Below are positions 15,954-23,992 of a DNA stretch of 26,660 bases, piece after piece. This DNA comes from Ruminococcus flavefaciens (GTDB lineage: Bacteria > Bacillota > Clostridia > Oscillospirales > Ruminococcaceae): positions 1 through 26,660 of the forward strand of contig SFMO01000060.1 of assembly GCA_004554385.1 (NCBI GenBank), written 5' to 3'. Position numbers and translations under genes: made by a program. Under the pieces are notes generated by a model that was given only the letters and a program-made list of their open reading frames with translations, made no database searches and had not been told where the DNA came from. Each line of letters opens with the position of its first letter. Within the stretch, counting starts at the first letter, position 1.

Positions 15954-17918
15954 TTGAAAAAAGCACTTGAAAAGTTCAGCGTACGCAGGATCATTCTCGC
16001 CTTTGCTGACGTATTTATCATCATTTCATCAGCACTGACAGCCAATTTTGTGCTTTCATTCTTTAATGCAGATGTAAGCCGCTCTGACACGCTCATCAGC
16101 TTCGTCGTCTGCTCGCTGACCTGCTGCGGTGCACTGTTCATATTCGGCGCCTACAGCAAGCTGTGGCGATTCTTCAACAAAAGAGATTACCTGTCATGTA
16201 TAAACGGAGTCGTCTTCGGCTTCCTTGCAGCAGGTATCATAGTCTATATCATCCGCAAGGACGTTCCTGCCACGTTTTTAGCCGTACAGGCAGCTTTCGC
16301 CCTGGTAGGAGTGTGTCTGTTCAGATTCCTTTTCAAAGAGACATTCGTCACCTTCTCAAAGTCAAGAACAGACGGCAGCAGAAAACGTACCATGATCGTC
16401 GGCGGCGGTCAGACCTGCCGCATGATCCTCACAGAGATCGAAAATGCGCAGAGATCTCCCTATGAGGACAATAAAGCCTCGGCGGTCTACGATCCTGTCT
16501 GCATCATCGACGACGACAGAAACAAGATCGGTACAGAGATAAACGGCGTTACAGTCGTAGGTACTACAAACGATATCCACAAATTCGTGGATCAGCAGCA
16601 TATCGAACAGATAATCTTCGCTATCCCATCATGTCTCGACGACGAGCGCAAGCGTATCCTCGATATATGCTCGGGAACAAACGTAAAGGTCAAGGTAGTT
16701 CCGTTCATCGGAAGTCTTATCTTCGACGGCGGAAATACGCCCCTTCTTACTCAGATGCACGACATCAGAGTTGAGGACCTTCTCGGACGCGCTCCCATCA
16801 AATTCGACAACGAGGACATCAGGAACTTCATCAGCCACAAGGTCTGCATGGTCACAGGCGGAGGCGGCTCCATCGGTTCTGAGCTCGTCCGCCAGATAGC
16901 AAAGTACAACCCGAAACGCATAATCATCGTTGATATATACGAAAACAACGCCTACGACGTTCAGCAGGAACTCATAATGGAGTACGGCGACTCACTCGAC
17001 TTCACTGTGCTCATCGCATCTGTAAGAGACTATTACCGCATGAACAGCATCTTTGAACGCTTCAAGCCCGATATCGTTTTCCACGCAGCTGCCCACAAGC
17101 ACGTTCCCCTTATGGAAAATTCGCCTATGGAAGCTATCAAGAACAACGTCGTCGGCACATTCAATGTGGCTACTCTTGCACAGTTCCACAAGGTCAGCAA
17201 GTTTGTTATGATCTCAACGGACAAGGCTGTAAATCCCACCAACGTCATGGGTGCTTCAAAGCGCTGCTGCGAAATGATAATACAGTACCTTTCACAGCAG
17301 AAGGACGGCTGCACAGAGTTCGTTACCACAAGATTCGGAAATGTTCTCGGCTCAAACGGCTCAGTCATACCGCTGTTCAGACGACAGATAGAGTCGGGCA
17401 GACCAGTTACAGTTACCCACCCCGACGTTATCAGATACTTTATGACTATACCTGAGGCTGTCAGCCTTGTTATGGAGGCTGCTGCTATAGCTCACGGCGG
17501 CGAGATATTTGTCCTCGACATGGGCAAGCCCGTACACATTGTAAGACTTGCCGAGAACCTGATCCGCATGTATGGCAAGGTGCCTTATCAGGACGTGGAG
17601 ATAAAGTTCACAGGTCTCCGCCCCGGCGAAAAGCTCCGCGAAGAGCTGCTTATGGACGAAGAGGGCTTGCAGAAGACCTCTAACAAGCTTATTTTCATCG
17701 GCAGACAGATAGAGCTTGACAGCGAAAAGTTCATCAGACAGCTGAGAAAACTCCGCAATGCCGCAAACGAGAACCTCAAGGATATTGCCGTTGAAGCTCT
17801 CCATGAGATAGTTCCCACATTTACAACTCCTGAGGAGTTCAACCGTGCAGAGCTTATCAAGGAGAAGAAAAACCCAAAAATACAGGACGAAAAGTACGCT
17901 TCTTATACAAAAAAATGA
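15954..17918 (+). CDS. Membrane-bound UDP-sugar 4,6-dehydratase (CapD/PglF/WbpM type)
   Basis: This 654-residue enzyme makes a 4-keto-6-deoxy sugar nucleotide, usually from UDP-GlcNAc, for surface polysaccharide or glycan synthesis. Four transmembrane helices (about 12-130) are followed by a Rossmann-like domain with GGGQ at 150-152 and the catalytic short-chain dehydrogenase domain with TGGGGSIGSE near 300-309. In place of the usual Ser-Tyr-Lys triad it has the Ser-Met-Lys pattern of this subfamily: Ser421 in STDKA, Met432 and Lys436 in VMGASK. The length and domain order are normal. The start is TTG at 15954, with GGGGGG eight bases upstream. It lies 22 bases behind the PHP phosphatase gene. 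The exact sugar product cannot be deduced. Confidence 0.93.
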   Translation: MKKALEKFSVRRIILAFADVFIIISSALTANFVLSFFNADVSRSDTLISFVVCSLTCCGALFIFGAYSKLWRFFNKRDYLSCINGVVFGFLAAGIIVYIIRKDVPATFLAVQAAFALVGVCLFRFLFKETFVTFSKSRTDGSRKRTMIVGGGQTCRMILTEIENAQRSPYEDNKASAVYDPVCIIDDDRNKIGTEINGVTVVGTTNDIHKFVDQQHIEQIIFAIPSCLDDERKRILDICSGTNVKVKVVPFIGSLIFDGGNTPLLTQMHDIRVEDLLGRAPIKFDNEDIRNFISHKVCMVTGGGGSIGSELVRQIAKYNPKRIIIVDIYENNAYDVQQELIMEYGDSLDFTVLIASVRDYYRMNSIFERFKPDIVFHAAAHKHVPLMENSPMEAIKNNVVGTFNVATLAQFHKVSKFVMISTDKAVNPTNVMGASKRCCEMIIQYLSQQKDGCTEFVTTRFGNVLGSNGSVIPLFRRQIESGRPVTVTHPDVIRYFMTIPEAVSLVMEAAAIAHGGEIFVLDMGKPVHIVRLAENLIRMYGKVPYQDVEIKFTGLRPGEKLREELLMDEEGLQKTSNKLIFIGRQIELDSEKFIRQLRKLRNAANENLKDIAVEALHEIVPTFTTPEEFNRAELIKEKKNPKIQDEKYASYTKK

Positions 17919-17959
17919 TAAAAAAGGACCGGGCGTTCAGCTCATTGCGTAAATAAAAC

Positions 17960-17993
17960 AAATTACCGAGCCATTCAGGGGCTCGGTAATTTT
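17960..17993 (+). terminator. Intrinsic terminator after the dehydratase gene
   Basis: A perfect 13-base-pair stem (17960-17972 with 17980-17992) with a seven-base loop and a short T4 run follows the stop codon by about 40 bases. The A-rich left side may allow weak function on the minus strand. Confidence 0.75.
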
Positions 17994-18037
17994 ATGCCGC
18001 AGCGAACTTGATACTGTCCGGTTTTAAGGAGAAAAAC

Positions 18038-19060
18038 ATGATATACAGAACACCGCTGTACTGCCGCAGCTTCCGCTGTATCGCAGGAGACTGCCGTGAC
18101 AGCTGCTGCAAGGGCTGGGAAATAGACATAGACAGTTCCGCCTATGAGTTTTATCAGAGCGTAGAGGGAGAATTCGGAGAAAGACTGCGCCGCAGCATCA
18201 ATGACGGCTCATTTATCCTCACAGAGGACGAGCGATGCCCGTTTCTCAATGAACACGGGCTTTGCGACATTTATACCGAGCTTGGCGAGGACAAACTCTG
18301 CCGCATATGCTCAGACCATCCGCGGTACTTCGAGTGGTTCGGCTCGTTCAAGGAGGGCGGCGTCGGGCTCTGCTGTGAAGCCGCCGCAAAACTGATACTA
18401 TCAAGTCCGTTCCTGCTCCATGAAGAGGAAATTACCTTTGAAGAAGCCTCCGGAGACTATGACGAGGAGCTCATGGACCTGCTCCTTGATGCCCGCAGCG
18501 AGATGTTCTCGGTTCTCAGTGACGAGAGTATCCCCCTCGATAAAGCTCTCTGCCGTGTGCTTGACATTGCTGATGAAGCTCAGCAATACATTGATATGCC
18601 TTCGGCGGAGCATACAGGTGAATACTGCGGCAGCGCTCTTGACGCCGTATTTGCCTGCTTCGAGAGTTTAGAACCCATAGATGAGAGCTGGCTGCCATAT
18701 ATCCGTAAATGCAGGACTATGCTCGGCAGCGCTCCCGCGGCGGACTCCGCTCATCAGCCCTACCTGCGCAGGATAGCCCTGTATATCATATTCCGCTATC
18801 TGCTGAAAAGCGTATACGACGGCGAGGTGCTGGGCTATGCGAAATTCGCTGTGGTCAGTGTCATCGTCATAAGCAGTCTTTACCGCTGCCGCGCTTCCGT
18901 GAAAGGCAGCTGCGGTTTCGGGGAATGTGCCGATATTGCTAAGGATTACTCCAAGGAGACAGAGTACTGCGAGGAAAATATGGAGCAGCTCCTTAAGCTG
19001 TTCAGCACCGAAGCCTTTTTCAGCTCAGATATTCTGAAGGAGCTCCTTGGCGGAATATAA
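18038..19060 (+). CDS. FliB-like cysteine-rich protein (flagellin lysine-N-methylase family)
   Basis: The 340-residue product resembles the FliB family, whose studied member methylates lysines of flagellin through an iron-sulfur cluster. The N-terminal half is cysteine-rich: Cys9, Cys14, Cys19, Cys23 and Cys24 in the first 25 residues, then CPFLNEHGLC, LCRICSDHPRYFEWF and GLCCEAA. The C-terminal half is less conserved and partly helical. The start at 18038 has TAAGGAG eight bases upstream; the frame reaches back only ten codons further. There is no flagellar gene in the window, and cellulolytic Ruminococcus are generally not flagellated, so the substrate here is probably not flagellin. It stands alone after a terminator, with no clear promoter of its own. 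Confidence 0.8.
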   Translation: MIYRTPLYCRSFRCIAGDCRDSCCKGWEIDIDSSAYEFYQSVEGEFGERLRRSINDGSFILTEDERCPFLNEHGLCDIYTELGEDKLCRICSDHPRYFEWFGSFKEGGVGLCCEAAAKLILSSPFLLHEEEITFEEASGDYDEELMDLLLDARSEMFSVLSDESIPLDKALCRVLDIADEAQQYIDMPSAEHTGEYCGSALDAVFACFESLEPIDESWLPYIRKCRTMLGSAPAADSAHQPYLRRIALYIIFRYLLKSVYDGEVLGYAKFAVVSVIVISSLYRCRASVKGSCGFGECADIAKDYSKETEYCEENMEQLLKLFSTEAFFSSDILKELLGGI

Positions 19061-19122
19061 CGCAGCAATGTGGACGAAATCTGAAAAAAGTCCGCTGAAA
19101 TGAGAAAACTGCGTGAAATTCA

Positions 19123-19151
19123 TTGAAATATTATGCCTTTTGTGCTATAAT
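19123..19151 (+). promoter_or_regulatory. Sigma-A-type promoter for the LRR operon
   Basis: TTGAAA (19123-19128) and a perfect TATAAT (19146-19151) are 17 bases apart. The leader would start near 19158 and is about 140 bases long. Confidence 0.75.
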
Positions 19152-19157
19152 GTAGTG

Positions 19158-19228
19158 TGTCCTGAATAGCTGCTCCATGGCGGTTACTGCCCCGAACTCC
19201 GTTCAGGGGCTGCATAATGTGCAGGACA
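19158..19228 (+). ncRNA. Structured 5' leader RNA of the LRR operon
   Basis: TGTCCTG (19158-19164) pairs with CAGGACA (19222-19228) to close a 71-base domain beginning at the expected transcript start. Inside it, GCCCCGAAC (19189-19197) pairs with GTTC-A-GGGGC (19201-19210) around a TCC loop and one bulged A. I do not match it to a known riboswitch. A further hairpin, AACATT-TGA-AATGTT (19251-19265), lies just upstream of the ribosome site. Confidence 0.45.
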
Positions 19229-19295
19229 TCACATAATCATGACAGTATAAAACATTTGAAATGTTGACTATAAATATTTTGAGAGGGTAATATTT

Positions 19296-21545
19296 ATGTT
19301 TGATCGCAAAAAAACTGCTGCTTTCATAGCAGGCATGCTTATATGCGCATATGCAGCCCTTCCTGCTGCAAACGCATTCGCCGATGAGGATTTCCTTGTG
19401 GAGGGTGCTACGGAAACTACCACAAACCCTGACTCCTACACTATCAGCGGCGATTTCATGTATTCACTGACTCACGACGGCAACATCTGTATCGAGGACT
19501 GCACAAGCACTGCCGAGGACCTCGTTATCCCCGACAAGCTGGACGGTATCACTGTCACAGAGCTTGGCAAGACTGCTCTTGGAAGCGACCATGAGAACAG
19601 CACATTCAAAACCGTTACGCTCCCTGCTACGATCAATTATATCTCAGCTGACAACCCCTTCATTTACTGCACAAAGCTCACCGAGATAAAGGTGGCAGAT
19701 GACAGTGCGGACTACTGTGCTGAGGACGGTATACTCTACAACAAAGACAGATCCGAGATCATATGCTACCCAAGCTGCAAAAAGGGTGAGTCCTTCACCA
19801 TTCCGGAAACCGTAAAAAAGATCGGCGCTTCTGCATTTTACAATACCGCGCCATTTGAGATAAAAATGCCTTCTTCTCTTGAAAAGGTCGAGCACTTCGC
19901 ATTTGCCTACACAGGACTAAGAACTGCCGATTTCAGCGGAACAAAGCTTGAATATCTCAGCGATTACGCCTTCTCAAACTGCGGCTCACTCAGGGATGTA
20001 AAGCTCCCCGATACTCTTGAGCATATCGGCGGCGGCGTCTTCACAAGCTGCCGTGCCCTTGAAGAGATAACTCTCCCCGAAAAGCTTGAGACCATCGGTC
20101 AGTACGCATTCTATGACACAGGACTAAGCGAGGTCGTCATCCCTGATTCGGTACAGACTATCGGATACTGCGCATTCGGATACTACCTCTCTGAAAGCGG
20201 AAATACAGCTTCCAAAAACGAAGCCTTCACTATCGTGGGAACACAGGGCTCTGCTGCATCTCTCTATGCCCACGACAAGGACTCTGATTACGACTATCAG
20301 AATAACTTCACCTTCCTTACTACCGAGGAGTATGAGAATAAACAGGTGGAAATGCAGGCACTCAACAGCACAAGGTCGGGTGACTATGATTACGCCGAAA
20401 TAAACGGTGAGACAGTGCTCACATTCTGCTATTCATCTGACGACGTTATAACTGTTCCTGATACTATCGACGGCAAAAAGGTCGACGCTATATATACCTC
20501 ATGCTTCAATGCAACATGTCAGGCTACTGAAGTAATTATCCCCGACGGCATATCGGAAATAAAGCGCAGAGCCTTCTATATGTGCGGAAATCTGAAAAAG
20601 ATAACCGCTGCCGAGAGCGTAAAGACAATTGGCGACAACGCCTTTGACAGCTGCACGGCTCTGGAATCCGTAGAGCTGCCCGGTGCCGAAAAAATAGGAA
20701 ACGGCATATTCACAGGCTGCAATGCTCTGAAGCTTTTCAAGGCAGGCGGCAGCCTTCAGACATGGGACGACGAAGAGCCCTTCGTATTCTGCTCTGCCCT
20801 TGAGGAAATAAGCATTACCGACGGAAACGGCAATTTCTCCTCGGAAAACGGAATAATGTACAATAAGGACAAGTCCGTTCTCATGGTTTATCCTGCTGCA
20901 AAGCCCGAAACAGAGTTCATCGCTCCAAAGAGCGTAAAGGAAATAGCTCAGTCCGCTTTCATTCATGCGGTGAACCTCAAAAAGGTGGAGCTTCCGGGCA
21001 CTGATGTCATCAATGCCTATGCCTTTGAGGACTGCGAGAATCTCAGCGAGGTAAAGCTCTCTGATACCATTACAACTCTCGGTGCTGATGCTTTTTACAA
21101 CTGCAATTCCCTCAAAACACTTCATCTCCCCGATACTCTCGTTAATATCGGCACATGCGCATTCGGCTTCTGCCACGATGATAACGCAGACGTTGAAAAC
21201 GGAGCTCCCAGCGATGTCCTTACAGAGGGCTTCAAGCTCTATGCCCCCAAGGATTCTGAGGCATACAAATACGCCAAAGCCAATGGCATCGAGGTCATCT
21301 CGGGAACTACCGAGGTATTAGGCAAGAACATCTCCACAGGTTTCCTTTACACTGTCGGCGGCATCGCAGCTGCATTTATACTTGGCATTATCGGCATTTT
21401 CACAGGCAAAAAGCTGAAGAAAAGCAAGGCTGAAAAGGCTAAGGCTGAAAAGCTGGAAAAGGCTGCCGAGAGACGCAAGGCACGTGAAGAAAAGGAAAAC
21501 GAAGATACCGATGAGGAGGAAGACTCTCTTGAAGATGAAGATTAA
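19296..21545 (+). CDS. BspA-like leucine-rich-repeat membrane protein 1
   Basis: The 749-residue protein has a signal peptide (about 1-29, cleavage near AFA-D), two blocks of LRR_5/BspA-type repeats of about 23 residues (about 60-300 and 370-640), a transmembrane helix near 696-718, and a cytoplasmic Lys/Glu/Asp-rich tail. Repeats follow the pattern aFxxCxxLxxvxLPxtvxxIG, for example YAFSNCGSLRDVKLPDTL. BspA-like LRR proteins are surface proteins involved in adhesion or protein binding in other bacteria. Here the protein is anchored by a helix rather than by LPXTG sortase or a dockerin. The start has GAGAGGG eight bases before the ATG. Its 3' end overlaps the next LRR gene, so the two are probably co-expressed. 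Confidence 0.9.
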   Translation: MFDRKKTAAFIAGMLICAYAALPAANAFADEDFLVEGATETTTNPDSYTISGDFMYSLTHDGNICIEDCTSTAEDLVIPDKLDGITVTELGKTALGSDHENSTFKTVTLPATINYISADNPFIYCTKLTEIKVADDSADYCAEDGILYNKDRSEIICYPSCKKGESFTIPETVKKIGASAFYNTAPFEIKMPSSLEKVEHFAFAYTGLRTADFSGTKLEYLSDYAFSNCGSLRDVKLPDTLEHIGGGVFTSCRALEEITLPEKLETIGQYAFYDTGLSEVVIPDSVQTIGYCAFGYYLSESGNTASKNEAFTIVGTQGSAASLYAHDKDSDYDYQNNFTFLTTEEYENKQVEMQALNSTRSGDYDYAEINGETVLTFCYSSDDVITVPDTIDGKKVDAIYTSCFNATCQATEVIIPDGISEIKRRAFYMCGNLKKITAAESVKTIGDNAFDSCTALESVELPGAEKIGNGIFTGCNALKLFKAGGSLQTWDDEEPFVFCSALEEISITDGNGNFSSENGIMYNKDKSVLMVYPAAKPETEFIAPKSVKEIAQSAFIHAVNLKKVELPGTDVINAYAFEDCENLSEVKLSDTITTLGADAFYNCNSLKTLHLPDTLVNIGTCAFGFCHDDNADVENGAPSDVLTEGFKLYAPKDSEAYKYAKANGIEVISGTTEVLGKNISTGFLYTVGGIAAAFILGIIGIFTGKKLKKSKAEKAKAEKLEKAAERRKAREEKENEDTDEEEDSLEDED

Positions 21546-23019
21546 GAATATTGCCGCAGCTCTTACCGCTTTGGGAGCAGCTGCCTGCTCTGTACTTCCA
21601 TTAGGTGCTGCTGCGGACAACCTGCCGGGCGCCGAAGACACTATGTACGACGGTTCGTTCTACTATGAACTGAACGATGACGACACATATACTATTACAA
21701 AATGCAGTGCCATCGTCGTTGAAAGCGTTCCTTCCATAAGAAACGGAAAGGCTATAACCGCCATTGCTGACGGTGCTTTTGCCTACTGCACAGGTATCAC
21801 CACTCTTGACATACCCGACTCTGTAACATCTATAGGAAAAAACGCATTCTACGGCTGTGAATCATTGAAAACCGTCTCTCTTCCGCGCAAGCTCAACAGC
21901 CTCGGCGACCATGCATTCTTCGACTGCAAATCCCTTGAGAGCATAGAGATACCCTCAACTCTCACAGCTATACCGTCCTATGCCTTCGCACTTTGCGACT
22001 CTGTCTCGGAGCTCACACTCCCCGATACAGTCACGGATATTGGCGAATACGCCTTCTATCAGTGCAGCGGCATAAAGACCTTCAAGGTGCCTGCTTCTCT
22101 GAAAAATATCGGTGAAAACGCCATGGGAAGCTGGTTCGCTATAAGCGATATAGACGCCTCAGCAAGCAGCACCTTCATCTATGCCAACGATATGCTCATG
22201 GACAAGAACAAGTCCGAGATATACCGCGCTTCTTCAAAAATAAGCGGCGAGATAAACCTCCCCGACGGTATCAGCAGGATACACTCGGGAGCTTTCTCCA
22301 CCTGTGCACAGATCACAGCTGTACACCTTCCTTCAACACTGAACAGTATAGGCGATGAGGCTTTCAGCTACTGCTCAGCCATAAAGAGCGTTGACTTCTC
22401 CGAGGGACTCGGCTCCATAGGCTATGGAGCCTTCATGTTCGACCAGAAAATTGAGTCGCTCTCTCTTCCGACTACTCTGAAAAAAATAGAGGACAATGCC
22501 TTTGCATACTGCATGGCGCTGAACAAGGTCATAATCCCTGAGGGTGTGGAATCCATCGGCACAGACGCTTTCCTTGTATGTGATGCCCTCAAACAGGTCA
22601 GCATACCAAAGAGCGTAAAATCCATAGGAACCAATGCTTTCGGATACACCGTTGAGAACTCACAGAGACAGCTCCTTGACGGCTTCTCACTCAGCGTATT
22701 CTCAGGCTCAGCAGGCGAGAAATATGCCAAAGCTGAGAAAATCGAGCACACCGTTACTGATGTGAACCTGAAAAAGGTCGCTTTTATAGCCGCAATGGCA
22801 GGACTTGCGGTGCTTATTGTGGTATTTGCCATAGTGCTCATGCGCAGAAGCTCAAAGGCGGCAGCTTCAAAGGCAGCTGCCGAAGCTAAAAAGGCTAAAA
22901 AAGAAGCCGAAGAGGCTAAAAGCTATAAGAAGATAATGGACGACGATCCTGATAATGAGAAATCAGAGTCCGAAGAAGACTCCGAAGAAAATGACTCAGC
23001 CGATGACGGCGAGCAGTAA
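21535..23019 (+). CDS. BspA-like leucine-rich-repeat membrane protein 2
   Basis: This 494-residue protein repeats the layout of its upstream neighbour: a signal peptide (about 1-26, ending LGAAA-D), LRR_5 repeats (about 60-410), a transmembrane helix near 418-441, and a highly charged tail with Ala/Lys/Glu repeats and an acidic end. Its start lies inside the last codons of the upstream gene. The ATG at 21535 is given; a TTG at 21529 has better spacing (nine bases) from AGGAGG at 21514-21519 and may be the real start. The overlap suggests translational coupling. The pair probably arose by tandem duplication followed by strong divergence, and they may act together at the surface. A strong terminator follows. 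Confidence 0.88.
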   Translation: MKIKNIAAALTALGAAACSVLPLGAAADNLPGAEDTMYDGSFYYELNDDDTYTITKCSAIVVESVPSIRNGKAITAIADGAFAYCTGITTLDIPDSVTSIGKNAFYGCESLKTVSLPRKLNSLGDHAFFDCKSLESIEIPSTLTAIPSYAFALCDSVSELTLPDTVTDIGEYAFYQCSGIKTFKVPASLKNIGENAMGSWFAISDIDASASSTFIYANDMLMDKNKSEIYRASSKISGEINLPDGISRIHSGAFSTCAQITAVHLPSTLNSIGDEAFSYCSAIKSVDFSEGLGSIGYGAFMFDQKIESLSLPTTLKKIEDNAFAYCMALNKVIIPEGVESIGTDAFLVCDALKQVSIPKSVKSIGTNAFGYTVENSQRQLLDGFSLSVFSGSAGEKYAKAEKIEHTVTDVNLKKVAFIAAMAGLAVLIVVFAIVLMRRSSKAAASKAAAEAKKAKKEAEEAKSYKKIMDDDPDNEKSESEEDSEENDSADDGEQ

Positions 23020-23025
23020 TAACAG

Positions 23026-23061
23026 AAAAAGCCATAAAGGAAATCACCTTTATGGCTTTTT
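23026..23061. terminator. Bidirectional intrinsic terminator
   Basis: A perfect 15-base-pair stem (23026-23040 with 23047-23061) starts with A5 and ends with T5. It separates the LRR operon (plus) from the convergent EF-Tu-domain gene (minus) that ends two bases later. Confidence 0.92.
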
Positions 23062-23062
23062 A

Positions 23063-23467
23063 TTATTTCTTCTTGATTATATCGTTGCGGAATACCTGTT
23101 TTCTGTCAACATCCTTGAGGATAAAGCCTGCATTCGCTCCCTCAGAGACGCTTTCGCACACCTTGCGGAACTGCTCGATGCCAACTATCTCCGTAGGTAT
23201 ACCGTCATTATTGCCGTGAACAATAAGTACTTCGTCGCCTACACGGAAAACTCCGCCTGTGACTGTTCCCGTAACAACTGTTCCCCTGCCGCTTACAGTG
23301 AAAACATCGCTTACAACGAACTCAGAATATGTTCCCTCGGCAACTCCCGACTGGGGCGTGTAGTACTCCTCGTACTCACGGAGCTCCTTTTCATCATCGG
23401 TCATGAAGCCGTCGTCTTTTGGTTCACGATTGAATATTGCGTTTTTGATGCTGTCTAAAAGTCCCAT
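23063..23467 (-). CDS. Stand-alone EF-Tu domain-2-like protein
   Basis: The 134-residue protein has a short acidic N-terminus (about 1-45) followed by a beta-barrel-like segment (about 46-125). That segment carries the signature of domain 2 of EF-Tu and related translational GTPases: DVFTVSGRGTVVTGTVTGG followed by RVGDEV. No GTP-binding domain is present, so it cannot be a GTPase by itself. Domain 2 normally contacts aminoacyl-tRNA ends or the ribosome. The real role is unknown; tRNA, ribosome or protein binding are possible. The ATG has a GGGAGTGAG site. It lies 24 bases behind rnhA, probably in one transcript. Confidence 0.8.
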   Translation of the reverse strand: MGLLDSIKNAIFNREPKDDGFMTDDEKELREYEEYYTPQSGVAEGTYSEFVVSDVFTVSGRGTVVTGTVTGGVFRVGDEVLIVHGNNDGIPTEIVGIEQFRKVCESVSEGANAGFILKDVDRKQVFRNDIIKKK

Positions 23468-23491
23468 ATTCTCACTCCCTGTTCATTTCCG

Positions 23492-23941
23492 TTATCCTGC
23501 GTGTATATCCCTCTGCTCAACGGCAAGGCGGTCACAGCGCTCATTTTCGGGATGACCAGCGTGTCCCTTTACCCAGTTGAAGGTTACATCGTGCTTTTCA
23601 AGAAGAGGCAGGAGCTGCTCCCACAAGTCAACATTCAGTGCAGGCTTCTTATCGGACTTTATCCAGCCCTTTTTCTTCCAGCCGTATACCCAGCCCTTTG
23701 TGACGCTGTCCACCACATACTTGCTGTCAGTGGTGAGTATGACCTTGCAGGGCTCCTTCAGTGCGGAAAGTCCCGTTATAACACCGAGAAGCTCCATTCT
23801 GTTGTTGGTGGTGGCACTGTCGCCGCCTGAGAGTTCCTTTTCTACGCTGCCGAAGCGTAGCACCACTCCGTAGCCTCCGGGACCTGGGTTGCCGCTGCAG
23901 GCGCCGTCTGTGAATATCTCAACTGTTTTGATAGTTCTCAC
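23492..23941 (-). CDS. rnhA: Ribonuclease HI
   Basis: RNase HI cuts the RNA strand of RNA-DNA hybrids, acting in primer and R-loop removal. The 149-residue protein carries the full catalytic set: Asp12 in FTDGACSGNPG, Glu50 in NNRMEL, Asp72 in TTDSKYV, His127 in KGHAGH and Asp137 in ENERCDRLA. Length is normal. The frame starts with GTG at 23941, but that GTG lies inside the AGGTGAG that looks like the ribosome site itself. The best-spaced codon after that site is ATC (23930-23932), where most relatives begin MKTVEIFTDG, so the true start is unsure. The EF-Tu-domain gene follows. No promoter is evident upstream; it may be transcribed from proS through the hairpin region. Confidence 0.92.
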   Translation of the reverse strand: MRTIKTVEIFTDGACSGNPGPGGYGVVLRFGSVEKELSGGDSATTNNRMELLGVITGLSALKEPCKVILTTDSKYVVDSVTKGWVYGWKKKGWIKSDKKPALNVDLWEQLLPLLEKHDVTFNWVKGHAGHPENERCDRLAVEQRDIHAG

Positions 23942-23992
23942 CTCGTAATATAGCCGTTAGCCAAAAAATTTGCCGAGCCCACGAATGGGATT

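Noticed and set aside
20499..21176. Long minus-strand open frame (225 codons) inside LRR gene 1
   Set aside because: It overlaps repeat-coding sequence whose plus-strand reading is clearly real; the frame results from the repeat composition.
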